Assembly: GCA_947372365.1 (NCBI GenBank)
Contig: CANBTK010000093.1
Span: forward strand, 1-7,189
Reading direction: 5' to 3'
Length of the DNA stretch: 7,189 bases
From: Flavipsychrobacter stenotrophus
GTDB lineage: Bacteria > Bacteroidota > Bacteroidia > Chitinophagales > Chitinophagaceae
Below the pieces are notes generated by a model. The model was given only the letters and a program-made list of their open reading frames with translations, ran no database searches and was not told the DNA's origin. The position numbers were made by a program, and so were the translations under genes. Numbering within the stretch: position 1 is the stretch's first letter; the number at the start of each line of letters is the position of its first letter. Below are positions 6,485 to 7,189 of this stretch, in pieces.

Positions 6485-7189
6485 ATGGTAGCATTTTTGG
6501 GAATGGGGTTATTAGGTTCAAACTTTGTGAAGGCGATGCTGAAGAAAGGCGGGCAGGTGAATGTATGGAACCGCACTGCCAGCAGGGCTAAGGCGTTGGA
6601 AGAATTTGGGGCAAAGGCTTTCGATAATGTGGCTGATGCCGTAAAGGGTGCAGAGCGCATACATATAGTGGTGAAAGACGACGCGGCTGTAAACGAAGTA
6701 TTGGCTGCTGCCAGCGCAGGTTTTGCGCCGGGCGTTACCATTATTGACCACACTACAACATCGGCCGCGGGCGCTATAGAGCGCACCGAAAAATGGGCTG
6801 CACTGGGTTATACTTATTTACATGCACCGGTATTCATGGGCCCGCCTAATGCGCTGGAAAGCACCGGCACTATGCTGGTTTCGGGCAACCAGGAAGTTAT
6901 AGCCAAATGGCAGCCTGAGCTTGAAAAAATGACAGGTAAGGTCATCAACTTTGGTACAAGGGTAGATAAGGCTGCGGGCATGAAGCTGGCTGGCAACCTG
7001 TTCCTCATAGGCATGACCGCAAGCGTAGCAGATACGTTGGCTTTAGTAAAAGCGCTGGACATCCCGGTAAGCGATGTGTCGGCATTATTCGATAGCTGGA
7101 ACCCGGTAGCGATGCTGCCTGCCCGCATCAAAAAAATAACCAGCAACACGTTCGATCAGCCATCATGGGAATTGGCGATGTCCCGCAAA
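6485..7189 (+). CDS. NAD(P)-dependent oxidoreductase, beta-hydroxyacid dehydrogenase family (3' end missing)
   Basis: This is a dehydrogenase of the 3-hydroxyisobutyrate/6-phosphogluconate dehydrogenase superfamily. 235 residues are visible with no stop; family members are about 290 long, so roughly 50-60 residues lie beyond the window. The N-terminal Rossmann domain starts at once with FLGMGLLG (GxGxxG at residues 6-11). VWNRT (27-31) places an Arg after strand 2, which in this family favours NADPH over NADH. The catalytic-helix signature DKAAGMKLAGN (161-171) supplies the expected Lys (K167) and Asn (N171). The substrate-binding segment reads HAPVFMGPPNALESTGTMLVSG in two parts (113-123 and 124-134), unlike the common DAPVSGG form, so the substrate is probably not 3-hydroxyisobutyrate (inference). 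The ATG at 6485 is two codons before the first Rossmann strand. There is no Shine-Dalgarno sequence. It has its own promoter at 6432-6464. Confidence 0.9.
   Translation, partial: MVAFLGMGLLGSNFVKAMLKKGGQVNVWNRTASRAKALEEFGAKAFDNVADAVKGAERIHIVVKDDAAVNEVLAAASAGFAPGVTIIDHTTTSAAGAIERTEKWAALGYTYLHAPVFMGPPNALESTGTMLVSGNQEVIAKWQPELEKMTGKVINFGTRVDKAAGMKLAGNLFLIGMTASVADTLALVKALDIPVSDVSALFDSWNPVAMLPARIKKITSNTFDQPSWELAMSRK

Noticed and set aside
6448..7149. Minus-strand frames (77-112 codons) opposite the oxidoreductase
   Set aside because: The + strand frame is open from 6485 to the window end and carries Rossmann and catalytic signatures. The opposite frames have no support.

Overview
The window looks like chromosomal DNA from a member of the Bacteroidota, possibly the Chitinophagaceae or a relative (inference). 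Three things point there. Promoter-like sites match the Bacteroidota -33/-7 form (TTTG, then TAnnTTTG). NusA is of the short type, about 415 residues. IF2 carries a very long Pro/Ala/Lys/Glu-rich and then Gly/Arg-rich N-terminal extension. Every supported gene is on the + strand.

Positions 1-5445 hold the conserved information-processing cluster rimP-nusA-infB: the 30S maturation factor RimP, the transcription elongation/termination factor NusA and translation initiation factor IF2. A near-perfect promoter (66-96) lies upstream. Between it and the rimP start codon is a textbook intrinsic-terminator hairpin with a T-tract (117-147), so transcripts from this promoter must read through a terminator to reach the operon. 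NusA acts on exactly such sites, so negative feedback by attenuation is a natural hypothesis. A second hairpin lies between rimP and nusA (613-640). A 224-nt leader with two further hairpins precedes infB. A strong terminator (5406-5445) closes the cluster.

Positions 5446-7189 hold two separately expressed metabolic genes. The first encodes a small class I SAM-dependent methyltransferase of unknown substrate. The second encodes an NADP-type beta-hydroxyacid dehydrogenase-family oxidoreductase that runs off the window end. The gaps around them carry degenerate short repeats. One is a period-7 ATT-containing array before the methyltransferase and another is a period-8 ATT-containing array before the oxidoreductase, each running directly into a -7-like promoter element. 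A 16-bp near-perfect palindrome separates the two genes.

I see no CRISPR array, tRNA, rRNA, transposase or phage gene, and no convincing previously undescribed multi-gene system. The points most worth following up are the terminator in the rimP-nusA-infB leader and the paired promoter-proximal tandem repeats.
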